Made by a program: the position numbers and the translations under genes
Part shown: piece after piece, positions 51,444 through 59,617 of the stretch
Position numbering within the stretch: position 1 is the first letter of the stretch
Layout of the letters: each line of letters opens with the position of its first letter
Notes under the pieces: generated by a model
What the model was told of the DNA's origin: nothing
The model's input: only the letters and a program-made list of their open reading frames with translations
Database searches by the model: none
Virus record (IMG/VR): IMGVR_UViG_3300009506_000122
Coordinates: 1 to 64,000 of that record
Source of the DNA: a virus
Length of the DNA: 64,000 nucleotides
Strand: one strand, 5' to 3'

Positions 51444-51811
51444 ATTAGGGACTCATAATTCTGTTCAAAGACGATTTCTGCAATATCGACCGCTTGAGTA
51501 TTAGTTATATCCTTTAGTAATTCCTCTACGTTTTCTTTGTCTGTATCAACAATATATCCCAAAATCAATGGAATATTTTGTTCTAAGAGTCCAATAGCAA
51601 TAGCCGCCGTTTCTACATCATCTCCAGCAGAACCAAACGCTGTAAATGCTTCTTTAATAACACTTGTAGTGGCGAGTTGATCTCCAAGACTCATGGGATA
51701 GACCTTGAGTTCCCTCAGATTGCGACGGCCTATTTTAGTCGTCGCAATCTGGGGATTAAGTTTCTTACTGTCCTCAGCCGGCATTTTGTTTCTCCTAACG
51801 AGTTTCTTCAT
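51299..51811 (-). CDS. tail assembly chaperone (G-like)
   Basis: 170 residues from the first ATG (51811), which begins MKKLVRRNK; the ATG at 51780 (MPAEDSKK) has TTAGGAGA at the right distance and is the likelier start (about 160 residues). A folded part follows (RNLRELKVYPMSLGDQLATT), and the C-terminus after the slippery site is basic and Ser/Thr-rich. G-type chaperones bind the tape measure during tail assembly. The sequence before the inner start carries the recurring KLVRR peptide. Confidence 0.78.
   Translation of the reverse strand: MKKLVRRNKMPAEDSKKLNPQIATTKIGRRNLRELKVYPMSLGDQLATTSVIKEAFTAFGSAGDDVETAAIAIGLLEQNIPLILGYIVDTDKENVEELLKDITNTQAVDIAEIVFEQNYESLIKKVRGLFEKMMNQAETIQTSKRPLQQSVKSTDTDLKTSTKKDSEKAD
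51437..51443 (-). promoter_or_regulatory. -1 ribosomal frameshift slippery heptamer
   Basis: On the - strand the bases are A AAA AAA followed by G, in frame as ATA AAA AAA GTG. This is a canonical X XXY YYZ heptamer. A -1 slip continues as AAA AGT GAG into the open frame that ends at 51024, exactly the position between the major tail protein and the tape measure where lambda-like phages place this switch. Confidence 0.75.
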
Positions 51812-51815
51812 AGCC

Positions 51816-52460
51816 TTATGAAGTTGTTGTGGTTGACGAAGTTGAAGTCGTGGTTGTCATTGTGCCTTGTCCGTCATCCCAGTAGATACGACCTAAAGGT
51901 TTGTCGTCCCAAGCCGCATGACCACCAGACATACCACTATCCGCACGTTTTGCTTCAATGGTAATCGGAACTGCGGCGATTTCTTCCGTCTGAAAGTCTA
52001 CTTCAGGAGCAGACAGAACTTGCGCTCTCGGGAAGATAATCGTCATGGTGTTTACCGCATCAGGAAACGTGTAAACAGCTTCCATTCTGACATACTGCGG
52101 CGTAGCTAAAGCACCGAGCCCGATACTTCCCGAATGTGCGGCTGAATACTCAGACGCAGACGGATCAAGCCCTTTAGCAAGCGCCATATTCGCAGGAGTC
52201 AACTCTTTAAACGAACATTCGAGCATAGCAGACTCCCGCAAAGGAAACACCGCATCTTCAAGTAACGGATACCCCGATTCTAATTTGTAAAACTCTTGGT
52301 TCAGGGTCAGCTTGGTGTTAGCAAGCGCACCAATAGAATCGGTTGAAGCAAGAATAGGTCGAATCTGCCCCACAAAGGTGGCAGAGTTACCGATCCTTAT
52401 TTGAGCAAGTCCCAACGGGACTGTCGTGGTGTCCTTGGTAGTTGGTCCAGTTCTTGGCAT
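51816..52460 (-). CDS. major tail tube protein with Thr/Ser C-terminus
   Basis: 214 residues. The core (VPLGLAQIRIGNSATFVGQI, QEFYKLESGYPLLEDA, LECSFKELTPANMALAKGL) has the pattern of siphovirus tube proteins, and the gene lies immediately before the chaperones. The last 14 residues are MTTTTSTSSTTTTS, so the tube surface would carry a Thr/Ser fringe on every subunit. Behind GGAGGTGAGG. Confidence 0.8.
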   Translation of the reverse strand: MPRTGPTTKDTTTVPLGLAQIRIGNSATFVGQIRPILASTDSIGALANTKLTLNQEFYKLESGYPLLEDAVFPLRESAMLECSFKELTPANMALAKGLDPSASEYSAAHSGSIGLGALATPQYVRMEAVYTFPDAVNTMTIIFPRAQVLSAPEVDFQTEEIAAVPITIEAKRADSGMSGGHAAWDDKPLGRIYWDDGQGTMTTTTSTSSTTTTS

Positions 52461-52756
52461 TAGTCCTCACCTCCTTTCTCTGTTGGATTTATCTCTGCCG
52501 GTAGAGATTCGACCTGTTCATCGATTGCTTCCTTAGCTTGTGGAAAAAAGTTAAAGATATTCCAATGATCTGGATTGTCTCGTCTGCATGATCGGCGCAG
52601 ACACCTCATTTTAAGATTCCCATGAATGTGCATTTCAACAGGAACAAATTTTTTATTTTTACCAAACACGAAATACCACAGACCATTGGGCCTTCGCTCA
52701 ATGAGAATCTTGCCGCATTTTTCGCATCGATAAAATAGCTTCTTAGAGCGTGACAT
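52460..52756 (-). CDS. small zinc-ribbon-like protein
   Basis: 98 residues. FYRCEKCGKILIERR and, 40 residues later, MRCLRRSCRRDNP give two Cys pairs that could bind one zinc. Com-type phage regulators look similar, but the match is not firm. Its stop overlaps the major tail protein start. Confidence 0.6.
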   Translation of the reverse strand: MSRSKKLFYRCEKCGKILIERRPNGLWYFVFGKNKKFVPVEMHIHGNLKMRCLRRSCRRDNPDHWNIFNFFPQAKEAIDEQVESLPAEINPTEKGGED

Positions 52757-52805
52757 TTTAATTACCCTTGTCTTGATATTCGTTTAAAAAGATCGTTTAA
52801 ATTTG

Positions 52806-52820
52806 AGCTCCTGAGGAGCT
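52806..52820. repeat. 6-bp hairpin between tail genes
   Basis: AGCTCC and GGAGCT around TGA. In the - direction it is followed by CAAATTT, so a weak terminator or processing site is possible. It lies in a 69-base gap. Confidence 0.35.
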
Positions 52821-52825
52821 GTGTT

Positions 52826-53299
52826 TTATATTTTAGAAGCAAAGCGCAACGTTAAATAAATCACTTTGAACTTAGACTCGTCTTCCGCAATTAAAACACC
52901 GGATTCTATAATGTCTTGAACCACTATACCACCAATCTTTACCCAAGGAGTAGGTGCTTCATAACTTCGATAGAAGTCTATTGATTTAATTCCAGTACCT
53001 TCGATAGTGGTAAAGTATCCTATAACTTTATCACATAGTTGGGCAAGTCTAAATCCTTCATTATCTTGACGAGTACAACATCGGATTTCTACGCTCGCTC
53101 TGCTGAGATCATCCCTGTAAAAATCTCCAAAACGAACATTGAGCCAAGTTGTAAGCTCCATATTATTCGCTAACTTTGGTTTAGACAAAGCAGGATCAAA
53201 ACTAATCGGCACTTTTTCTATCGTCCACATGGTATCAACGATGTACTTTTTCATGCTATCCTTAAAATTAGCTTCTCGTGCTGTTGGGTCGAGAGCCAT
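52826..53299 (-). CDS. tail terminator/completion protein candidate
   Basis: 157 residues. The beta-alpha pattern with LSRASVEIRCCTRQDNEG and a late VVQDIIESGVL is like small tail-terminator proteins of siphoviruses, and the position before the tail tube gene fits. Its start overlaps the preceding stop. Confidence 0.62.
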   Translation of the reverse strand: MALDPTAREANFKDSMKKYIVDTMWTIEKVPISFDPALSKPKLANNMELTTWLNVRFGDFYRDDLSRASVEIRCCTRQDNEGFRLAQLCDKVIGYFTTIEGTGIKSIDFYRSYEAPTPWVKIGGIVVQDIIESGVLIAEDESKFKVIYLTLRFASKI

Positions 53300-53511
53300 T
53301 ACACTTCCCTCCTCAGCATTTCTTCTGTCAGTTTATCGAGTTTGGGAAAGAAGTCACCGATTACATAATCCTTAGCTTTCAGCATGTCTTCTTCCGAAAC
53401 ATCTCCTTGAAACTCACAGTTGTCAAGAAAGTCAAGCAACTTCTGAACCTGAGTTAATGACAACTCGATTCTAACATGCCAATCTTTCGGATATACTTCT
53501 AAGATGTCCAT
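53299..53511 (-). CDS. small head-tail region protein
   Basis: 70 residues, helical and acidic (LTQVQKLLDFLDNCEFQGD). Start and stop overlap neighbours. No family. Confidence 0.58.
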   Translation of the reverse strand: MDILEVYPKDWHVRIELSLTQVQKLLDFLDNCEFQGDVSEEDMLKAKDYVIGDFFPKLDKLTEEMLRREV

Positions 53512-53915
53512 TACAGTCGCCTCAAAAAGTTTGCAATTCTTTCGTCTTTTTGGGTTGGTGATAAAAACTTACCAGACAGAATCATATTTTTTATATCTTT
53601 AGCCATCTTGTTTTCTCGTCTGATTCTGCCTTGAGAAACCATCTTGTTTTTCATGTGAAGGTCAAGAAGTCTGCTTTTACATGACCAATATATCTGCGTG
53701 TAAAGGTATCTCTCCCTGATTTGAGAATCTTCAGGAAGAGACTCACAATATTTCCTGATTTCAAGATTCATACCTCTTGAAAAATGTCCCCACTTCAAAC
53801 TGAGGCGTCCCTCTTTTCCCTTTAATTCGTTAAATTTAATGTCGATTTGTTCAATAAATTGCTCCGGTGAATATTCTGGATAAAAATTTCTTATAGGTTC
53901 ATTATTCATCGCCAA
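53511..53915 (-). CDS. hypothetical head-tail region protein
   Basis: 134 residues, helical and basic toward the C-terminus. No motif recognised. It lies between two probable connector genes and overlaps both ends, so it is translated with them. Confidence 0.6.
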   Translation of the reverse strand: MAMNNEPIRNFYPEYSPEQFIEQIDIKFNELKGKEGRLSLKWGHFSRGMNLEIRKYCESLPEDSQIRERYLYTQIYWSCKSRLLDLHMKNKMVSQGRIRRENKMAKDIKNMILSGKFLSPTQKDERIANFLRRL

Positions 53916-54481
53916 CTCCTCCCGATTAGGTCTTTAGATTCTTTTACTCGTTTCGGGAATCCCCCACGTTGATACTCGACTTTTGTTGGTCTAAAAATTG
54001 GTCTTGCAGGATGATTATATCCTGCATAGACTCCCCCATATTCATTGACATAAGCATACATATTTATCGATTTTGGTTTACCTGCCCCGGGAGGCATGAG
54101 CCAAGAACTACCAGGAACCATTCCAGCGTTAGGTGGTAAACCACCAATCCATCGTTGTGGATGTCTATCTCGATAAACTGTTAATGATTTGATTATTTCT
54201 CCCCTCATAATCCAAAAACCACGCATCATAAAATACTGAGATTTCCACTTTTCATACTTTGGATTATAAGGAGCTGATCCACCTAAATGCTTTTGACTCA
54301 TTATATTTTTGGTCAGTAGATTGACATAGTCAACAGCTCCTCGATAGGGGAGCTCTTTCTTTTCTCTATCCACAGCACGTTGCACTCTTCCTAAAGCTCT
54401 AACATATCTGCGGACATCATTTGGATCGAATAGTATTTCGAGACTAATCAACGTATAACCATCCACCAATGAGTTTTTCAA
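53906..54481 (-). CDS. head-tail joining protein (HK97 gp10-like)
   Basis: 191 residues. The N-terminal helical part is followed by YAYVNEYGGVYAGYNHPARPIF, close to the EYG and ARPF(x)RP signature of HK97 gp10/virion morphogenesis proteins that complete the neck. Position before the terminator candidate fits. Confidence 0.66.
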   Translation of the reverse strand: MKNSLVDGYTLISLEILFDPNDVRRYVRALGRVQRAVDREKKELPYRGAVDYVNLLTKNIMSQKHLGGSAPYNPKYEKWKSQYFMMRGFWIMRGEIIKSLTVYRDRHPQRWIGGLPPNAGMVPGSSWLMPPGAGKPKSINMYAYVNEYGGVYAGYNHPARPIFRPTKVEYQRGGFPKRVKESKDLIGRSWR

Positions 54482-54851
54482 ACTTGCATTTCTCTGAATT
54501 AAACGGTAAAGGTTGACTTTTAATATCAGGATTTAATTTCAAATTACTGCTGAATAATCTTGGCTCAAAAACAACCTTACCGTCACCTCTTGCCATGAAT
54601 AAGGAAAACATATCAATATCACGAGAATAAAGCAAAACTGATCTAATATCGGCAATAAGTCGTGGATCAAACCACTCGTTGTCATAAGCAACAGCATAGA
54701 ACAACGATTTTTTAATGGTACTATTGATTTGAGACCAGCTCCGAGCCGCATAGTGCTGATGAACAATCGACATAGAGCTTTCCACGGTACGTTTAGCCTT
54801 CTCCTCATTCAGTAATCCCTTTCTCGGGACAATGAATAAATCCATTAACAT
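54444..54851 (-). CDS. hypothetical protein in the head-tail region
   Basis: 135 residues. Basic and hydrophobic mix (VESSMSIVHQHYAARSWSQI) without a known domain. The start has no clear ribosome site; translation may be coupled to the gene at 54854. The end overlaps the next gene by 38 bases. Confidence 0.58.
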   Translation of the reverse strand: MLMDLFIVPRKGLLNEEKAKRTVESSMSIVHQHYAARSWSQINSTIKKSLFYAVAYDNEWFDPRLIADIRSVLLYSRDIDMFSLFMARGDGKVVFEPRLFSSNLKLNPDIKSQPLPFNSEKCKFEKLIGGWLYVD

Positions 54852-54853
54852 AG

Positions 54854-55546
54854 CTATGCCGTAGTTGTGGTTGTAGACGTTGTTGTAGAGGTAGTTGAGC
54901 TTGTTGAGGTTGTTGTAGTTGATGGTGCGGGACGTGAATCTTCACCAACCTCAAAAACATCTACTCCTTCGTAACGTCTCGGTTTAATCGTTTCAACACG
55001 ATAGTATGATGTAGAGGTTAGTCGAATACGGTCAAGCGTTTGCACACGCAAAGATTCGGGCAGGTAGAGTTCGTGTACTTCGAGTCCTAAGTACCCTAAC
55101 TCCTCATCTGTGACAAGATCATGACCATATAGTGGGGTCGTCAAAAGTCCATAAACTCGACCCTTCACCATTTGCCACGTTGTTAATTTCTGGTAGTTCG
55201 AATCCCAATTATCTGACTCATAAGGTCGGATTATGTCAAGTACAACATTACATTTATAAAGAACCACATCGTACTTGATTATTGAGTCCTCAAACATCAT
55301 TGGGGTTATGTTCATTACGATGTAAATGTCCCCAGTCGTAATAAACTGAACATAATCTCCACCGACAGCTAACGTGTTGTATGGAAACCACGCTTCAAGG
55401 AAGAACTCACGAATAAAAGGTTTAGTTACCTGACTATTCGCTTTAAAATATGTTTTCTCCCCTGTTAAATCTCCGCTGTCTCGAAGTATCTTATATGAAG
55501 TGCCTACCTCATCCAATACTTCTTCGATGTCAGGACCTATCGTCAT
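54854..55546 (-). CDS. head-tail connector-region protein with Thr/Ser C-terminus
   Basis: 230 residues. Beta-rich with KITFRDSGDLTGEKTYF-like and VTDEELGYLGLEVHELYLP segments. No firm family. The C-terminus changes to Pro then 22 residues almost entirely Thr and Ser, ending TTTTTA, as in the other virion proteins. This points to an exposed C-terminus on the particle. Confidence 0.65.
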   Translation of the reverse strand: MTIGPDIEEVLDEVGTSYKILRDSGDLTGEKTYFKANSQVTKPFIREFFLEAWFPYNTLAVGGDYVQFITTGDIYIVMNITPMMFEDSIIKYDVVLYKCNVVLDIIRPYESDNWDSNYQKLTTWQMVKGRVYGLLTTPLYGHDLVTDEELGYLGLEVHELYLPESLRVQTLDRIRLTSTSYYRVETIKPRRYEGVDVFEVGEDSRPAPSTTTTSTSSTTSTTTSTTTTTA

Positions 55547-55549
55547 TGG

Positions 55550-55999
55550 TTAATTCTCTTTAGGATCAAACTCAACCAGTTGTTCATCATCGTATGTGAT
55601 GTCCGTACCATATTCAGCATAAGCAAATCCAGCATCAATTTTAGTACCAAACATCTTATACGAATCGACTCCAGCAAACAGATCAGGACGTTCTTCTTGA
55701 AATGTTTCGAACTGTTTGTCCTCCATCTCTATCAGTTTGCTATAATGATCGAACCTGTGTTGCAGGTTGATTTGCTCGAATTTGAACTTGTGTGCGCTCT
55801 CGGTTAGAAGATAAAAAAACAAATGACGTTTGGCTCGTTTCTTGACCCAGTATTCAACTAAGTTACCAGAAACAGGAAATGAGCTATCAAACTCTCTGAT
55901 AGAATCGTCAGCGGCATTTTCGTAGTCTTCAGGAACTAAATACTGATGAAGACCCTTTACCTCTTTCTCCAGCTTCAAAAGTAACTCTTGTTTGGTCAT
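55550..55999 (-). CDS. head-tail connector candidate
   Basis: 149 residues, helical (KEVKGLHQYLVPEDYENAADD, WVKKRAKRHLFFYLLTES), ending acidic. Position and helical pattern suggest an adaptor below the portal. No family assigned. Confidence 0.6.
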   Translation of the reverse strand: MTKQELLLKLEKEVKGLHQYLVPEDYENAADDSIREFDSSFPVSGNLVEYWVKKRAKRHLFFYLLTESAHKFKFEQINLQHRFDHYSKLIEMEDKQFETFQEERPDLFAGVDSYKMFGTKIDAGFAYAEYGTDITYDDEQLVEFDPKEN

Positions 56000-56002
56000 T
56001 TG

Positions 56003-56344
56003 TTATCTCCTAACAAGTTTCGACTTTCTCTTTTTTGGTAAAACAGCGGCCTCTACCTCCCGCTTTTCTTTTTGTAGAGCTTCCTCTAACGAAGCTCTGG
56101 TTGAGACAGACGTTTTAATATCGTTTGTTGTCGAAGTCTGTACAGGATTATTTGTTTTCTTAGGTGGAATTATTTTCTCCTCAGATTGCTGTGTTATTTC
56201 CACCGTTCCCGTGCCTCTTGCAATCTCAAGCATCAATTCGGCTGGTATAGAGGGGTACTCCCTGTTCGGGAAGTAAGACCCCTCTATCCATACCGTCTTG
56301 CCAAACTTGAGGGTTTTTAACAGCTTGACTTGTTCGACTTTCAT
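56003..56344 (-). CDS. small protein after the capsid gene, ending KLVRR
   Basis: 113 residues behind GGAGGAG. A short beta part (VEQVKLLKTLKFGKTVWIEG, cut by description) with PNREYPSIPAELMLEIARG leads to a disordered Lys/Pro-rich tail ending PKKRKSKLVRR. The KLVRR codons (AAA CTT GTT AGG AGA) overlap the ribosome site of the gene at 55999. The protein may be a head completion protein. Confidence 0.65.
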   Translation of the reverse strand: MKVEQVKLLKTLKFGKTVWIEGSYFPNREYPSIPAELMLEIARGTGTVEITQQSEEKIIPPKKTNNPVQTSTTNDIKTSVSTRASLEEALQKEKREVEAAVLPKKRKSKLVRR

Positions 56345-56361
56345 CGATTACTCCTCCCTTA

Positions 56362-57687
56362 TTAGGTGGAAGTTGTGGTTGAGGTTGAACTCGTGGTAGT
56401 CGTTGTGCTTGTTGCAGACTCACCAGCTCTGGAAGTAACATCAATGGAGTAAATTGCATCCGTATGATACAGAACAGGCAAACCTTTGTCTTGCACCCGA
56501 ATCCACGTACCCTCGGGGTCCCACTCATCTTTACGATCTGTGTAAAGACCCCAATGACGACCAAGTCCGAAGGGGGCTTGGATGTACCGACTAATCGGGG
56601 TTCCCTCTACGGAAGATGCCATCATTATGAATTTGTCACCCGGCACATAGTACCGTTGCATGGTAACATAATCCTCACCGGCTACATAGCTGTTGGTGAA
56701 CGGGTATTCGATTTGGATTTGATTGGTGAACTTGTTGACAGACAGAATGTAACGTTGCTCGTATGTATCCGCATTGCTACGATCCCAGATCGTCAGTTTT
56801 TCGTATGCGTCAAAATCCGACGCATCGTTCACTTGAATCCATGTGGTAGACCCGCCGGTTACAGCACCGGTGATCTCGGCTTTGACCTCATACATCTCAT
56901 CGTAAATGATAAAGTTCTTGATGTCGAGGAGAGTGCCGATTACCTTGGCGTTGACAAGAGCAAGGGCATCGATGCCAGGGCCAGCCATCAGAGTGCCGTT
57001 ACCAAAAGCATTGGTTTGCAACAGAGCGCGGATCGAAGAATCTTTACCAATCATATCAAGGACTTGGCTGTTGCAGATAGCAATATCCACTACTCCACCG
57101 TTTGCTTCGGCAATCTTGCGTTTACCGTCTTTAACGTCACCCAAAATGTCCTTACTACCACCAGTATCCCAGTAGTAAGACGAGCCAAGGGTAACACGAT
57201 GATCGGACGGGATACCATAGTTAATGGTGACCATATACCCGCCCTTTACTTGGTAGCTGAAACCGTTGTTGATGAACATGTTGGAGAACATCCACTCTTT
57301 TCTCCTATTTGCTCGGTTTACGATGTCAGCTAAGTTATCCGCCAACGTATCAGCGGCAGACTGATACGCTGAATCTGTACCCGGTTTACGAAGATTGTTT
57401 AAAAACTCCTCGTCAAAATACCGCTTTTCTTTCCAATAAGCGGCGGTCGCTTGATGCTGTGCGACGCCGTGCGGTGCAGAAACGGGTGCAGGCGCTCCCG
57501 GGGGAACGAACGGAACCATACCTCTTCCACCTCTTTGCGATTCCCACTTAATTGTGTCGGACTCCGCATTTCGTGTTCCGGGGAAGAGACTTGAGAACAT
57601 CAGGTTGGGTGCCGCTTTGAACCTCGTAATGAAGTCCTGTAGTACTTCCAACCTGAGAATGGGTATTTCAGAAGCTCCACGTGGCAT
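56362..57687 (-). CDS. major capsid protein (lambda gpE-like) with Thr/Ser C-terminus
   Basis: 441 residues behind a very strong AAGGAGGTG. The N-terminus (LRLEVLQDFITRFKAAPN), AAYWKEKRYFDEEFLNNLR and DRANRRKEWMFSNMFI-type segments, and KFIMMASSVEGTPISRYIQ are typical of the lambda E-type capsid family, and the gene order protease/scaffold, decoration, capsid supports it. The last 18 residues are ATSTTTTTSSTSTTTST, unlike known capsid C-termini, so every capsomer would carry hundreds of hydroxyl side chains in total. Confidence 0.85.
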   Translation of the reverse strand: MPRGASEIPILRLEVLQDFITRFKAAPNLMFSSLFPGTRNAESDTIKWESQRGGRGMVPFVPPGAPAPVSAPHGVAQHQATAAYWKEKRYFDEEFLNNLRKPGTDSAYQSAADTLADNLADIVNRANRRKEWMFSNMFINNGFSYQVKGGYMVTINYGIPSDHRVTLGSSYYWDTGGSKDILGDVKDGKRKIAEANGGVVDIAICNSQVLDMIGKDSSIRALLQTNAFGNGTLMAGPGIDALALVNAKVIGTLLDIKNFIIYDEMYEVKAEITGAVTGGSTTWIQVNDASDFDAYEKLTIWDRSNADTYEQRYILSVNKFTNQIQIEYPFTNSYVAGEDYVTMQRYYVPGDKFIMMASSVEGTPISRYIQAPFGLGRHWGLYTDRKDEWDPEGTWIRVQDKGLPVLYHTDAIYSIDVTSRAGESATSTTTTTSSTSTTTST

Positions 57688-57708
57688 AAGTTTTCACCTC
57701 CTTCCGTA
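57683..57708 (-). promoter_or_regulatory. duplicated strong ribosome-binding leader (copy 1, capsid gene)
   Basis: This 26-base stretch, containing GGAAGGAGGTGAAAACTTATG on the - strand, is identical to 58401-58426 before the neighbouring gene. Both probably ensure very high expression of the two most abundant head proteins. Confidence 0.75.
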
Positions 57709-57715
57709 GAGAATT

Positions 57716-58405
57716 TTAACGAATATACATGTACTGTCCAAACGAAGCGGCGCTCAGGTCTGTCTTAGCGGCCGCATCAACGTTTGTCAGCAAGCCTTCG
57801 TAAAGGACGCAGTTACCGAGAATCAAGGTAGCGACAGCTCCCTTGGCATTAACTCCCAGACCACAGTCCACAGATTTTTCAAGAATACCAACACAGTCGG
57901 AATAGTTATTGGTATTGTCCCCAGCCTCGACTGCAAGATACGCTTTCCTTGCCGCAGTAAAAGATGTACCGCCGGTAGCTGTCGTGACTGTAATAGCGGC
58001 ACGACTCAGATCAGTTGTTCGATCAATAGCGGTAATTGCGCCAAGGTTTTCAGCAGCCGTTGTGTTATCGTTAATGATAACATCGTCTCCCACATTGAAT
58101 TTATAGCTATCTTCCTGCGAGACATACAGGATAGAAGCTGTCGTACCAGAATCCGCAACAAGGTAAGCCCTACCAGGATGCTTTTCAGCGCCCGTAAAAA
58201 CGGTAGGGTTATAAGGTACAAGTTTGTCACGACCGCCAGCAACGCCAGCAGACTTATTCAAAGCGAGCGCAGTCCCGATTTTCAACAAACCGTATCCCGC
58301 TTGCAACGTGACAGGTACTTTCAGAGCAGCCATCGGTTCCGAGTAGTAAAGGTTCCGATAGTCGTCTTGAACTCCTCGAATGATTGAAGGAATATCAGTC
58401 GGCAT
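57716..58405 (-). CDS. capsid decoration-like protein
   Basis: 229 residues, between scaffold and capsid genes like lambda D. Beta-rich, with Ala/Thr/Gly segments (VPVTLQAGYGLLKIGTALAL, RAYLVADSGTTASILYVSQED). It is longer than lambda D. The leader before the start is the same as for the capsid gene, so it is probably made in large amounts. Confidence 0.7.
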   Translation of the reverse strand: MPTDIPSIIRGVQDDYRNLYYSEPMAALKVPVTLQAGYGLLKIGTALALNKSAGVAGGRDKLVPYNPTVFTGAEKHPGRAYLVADSGTTASILYVSQEDSYKFNVGDDVIINDNTTAAENLGAITAIDRTTDLSRAAITVTTATGGTSFTAARKAYLAVEAGDNTNNYSDCVGILEKSVDCGLGVNAKGAVATLILGNCVLYEGLLTNVDAAAKTDLSAASFGQYMYIR

Positions 58406-58426
58406 AAGTTTTCACCTCCTTCCGTA
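58401..58426 (-). promoter_or_regulatory. duplicated strong ribosome-binding leader (copy 2, decoration gene)
   Basis: Identical to the 26 bases at 57683-57708; contains GGAAGGAGGTGAAAAC and the start codon. Confidence 0.75.
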
Positions 58427-58435
58427 TAGGAATTT

Positions 58436-58957
58436 TTAAGCCGTTGCTTGCTGACCCGCTCGGGATAGCAGATCGTTTGAAAGTTTCGTATTTTCTTCCG
58501 CACTAACAGGAGCTTTGCCACCGTCTGCTTTGCGCTCGACAGAGCCCAAACCCGAAACAGACTGATTGGAGAGTTTACCTTCCCAATCTTTAATCTCCTC
58601 GTTAATCGCGGCAGAAAACGCCTCAACGTCAAGAACATCGTCTTTGACGAATTTCTTGAAGGAAACCATTCTCTTGACTTTCTCATGGAGATAGTCGTCA
58701 ATGTCAGATTCCGCTAACTTCTCAGCCCAGATTCTATCAGCATGGTCTTCCCTCTCACGTTCCTCACGGAGAGCGTCTTTCTTCTCCAGACCAGCGAGAC
58801 GCTTTTCGTTATCAGCGTTCTTTTGCTCCAGAGCATCTTTCTCAGCCGTGAATTGTGCCCGTTCCTTGTCAAATTCCTTGTTCAAGGCGACTTTCACCTC
58901 CTCAGACAGTTGGGTGACAAGATCAGGGTGTTTTTGTTTCAATTCATCCAGATTCAT
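58436..58957 (-). CDS. nested scaffold protein (internal start)
   Basis: 173 residues from an in-frame ATG preceded by GGAAGGAGGTGAAATT, one of the best ribosome sites in the window. It encodes the coiled-coil part only (MNLDELKQKHPDLVTQLSEE, QKNADNEKRLAGLEKK). Separate production of scaffold from the 3' end of a protease gene is known from lambda Nu3. It should be present in excess over the protease. Confidence 0.7.
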   Translation of the reverse strand: MNLDELKQKHPDLVTQLSEEVKVALNKEFDKERAQFTAEKDALEQKNADNEKRLAGLEKKDALREEREREDHADRIWAEKLAESDIDDYLHEKVKRMVSFKKFVKDDVLDVEAFSAAINEEIKDWEGKLSNQSVSGLGSVERKADGGKAPVSAEENTKLSNDLLSRAGQQATA

Positions 58958-59617
58958 AATTTCACCTCCTTCCTCATTGAAATATTGTGTGTCCTCTGAC
59001 TTTGCGAATTGAGTACCCTCATGGGTCTCCTCAAGCGCATTTTCTATATATTCGACATCTTCGGTGGCTTCTCTCGAAAACGCAGAGGACTTCGTTGACG
59101 AATCCCACCCGAAAACGCAGACAGACGCCTCTTTGAACTCACACTTTCTCCAGACAGTACCCGGACCACGCATCGTGAACCCATTTACTTCTGTCGTTTC
59201 GTCCTTCATGAGGCGCTGGATTTCAGTAGGTTTTGCATAAATGCTTGCTTGGTAAGGAAAGCCATCAGAAGACAATCTCGCAAACTCATTCGCCGCTTCT
59301 GTGTCTACAAGATGGGTCTTCTCAGGTACAAGCTCCAACTTATTGTCTTCAATATCAGGTTTCCCATTGTGAAAGCCAACTTTCCTTGCGGTATCGTGAT
59401 TTTCAAGTATTGGGAACTTCCCGCTACCGAATTTGATCCCGCTAAGATCAATGGCTAAATCACCCCAATACCAATGTCCCTTGATGATTTTCCCATTGTA
59501 AGCCGTCATTTGAATACGCATCGGTTTGTCTTCACCGTCTTTAAAAGCAAACGCATGAAAACCTTCCTCAACAAAACGAAGCGCACCCTTTGGGACTTTT
59601 TCAGTTGTGACTTCCAT
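58436..59617 (-). CDS. nested protease-plus-scaffold protein (alternative internal start)
   Basis: About 393 residues from the ATG at 59617, behind AAGGAGAAACAA. It would lack the ChaB-like and Cys-rich N-terminal modules and start with EVTTEKVPKGALRFVEEGF, the natural start of a prohead protease. Whether both starts are used is not decided by sequence. Confidence 0.5.
   Translation of the reverse strand: MEVTTEKVPKGALRFVEEGFHAFAFKDGEDKPMRIQMTAYNGKIIKGHWYWGDLAIDLSGIKFGSGKFPILENHDTARKVGFHNGKPDIEDNKLELVPEKTHLVDTEAANEFARLSSDGFPYQASIYAKPTEIQRLMKDETTEVNGFTMRGPGTVWRKCEFKEASVCVFGWDSSTKSSAFSREATEDVEYIENALEETHEGTQFAKSEDTQYFNEEGGEIMNLDELKQKHPDLVTQLSEEVKVALNKEFDKERAQFTAEKDALEQKNADNEKRLAGLEKKDALREEREREDHADRIWAEKLAESDIDDYLHEKVKRMVSFKKFVKDDVLDVEAFSAAINEEIKDWEGKLSNQSVSGLGSVERKADGGKAPVSAEENTKLSNDLLSRAGQQATA

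Noticed and set aside
56464-57333. 289-residue + strand frame opposite the major capsid gene
   Set aside because: Antisense shadow of a strongly biased gene; no ribosome site and no recognisable domain.
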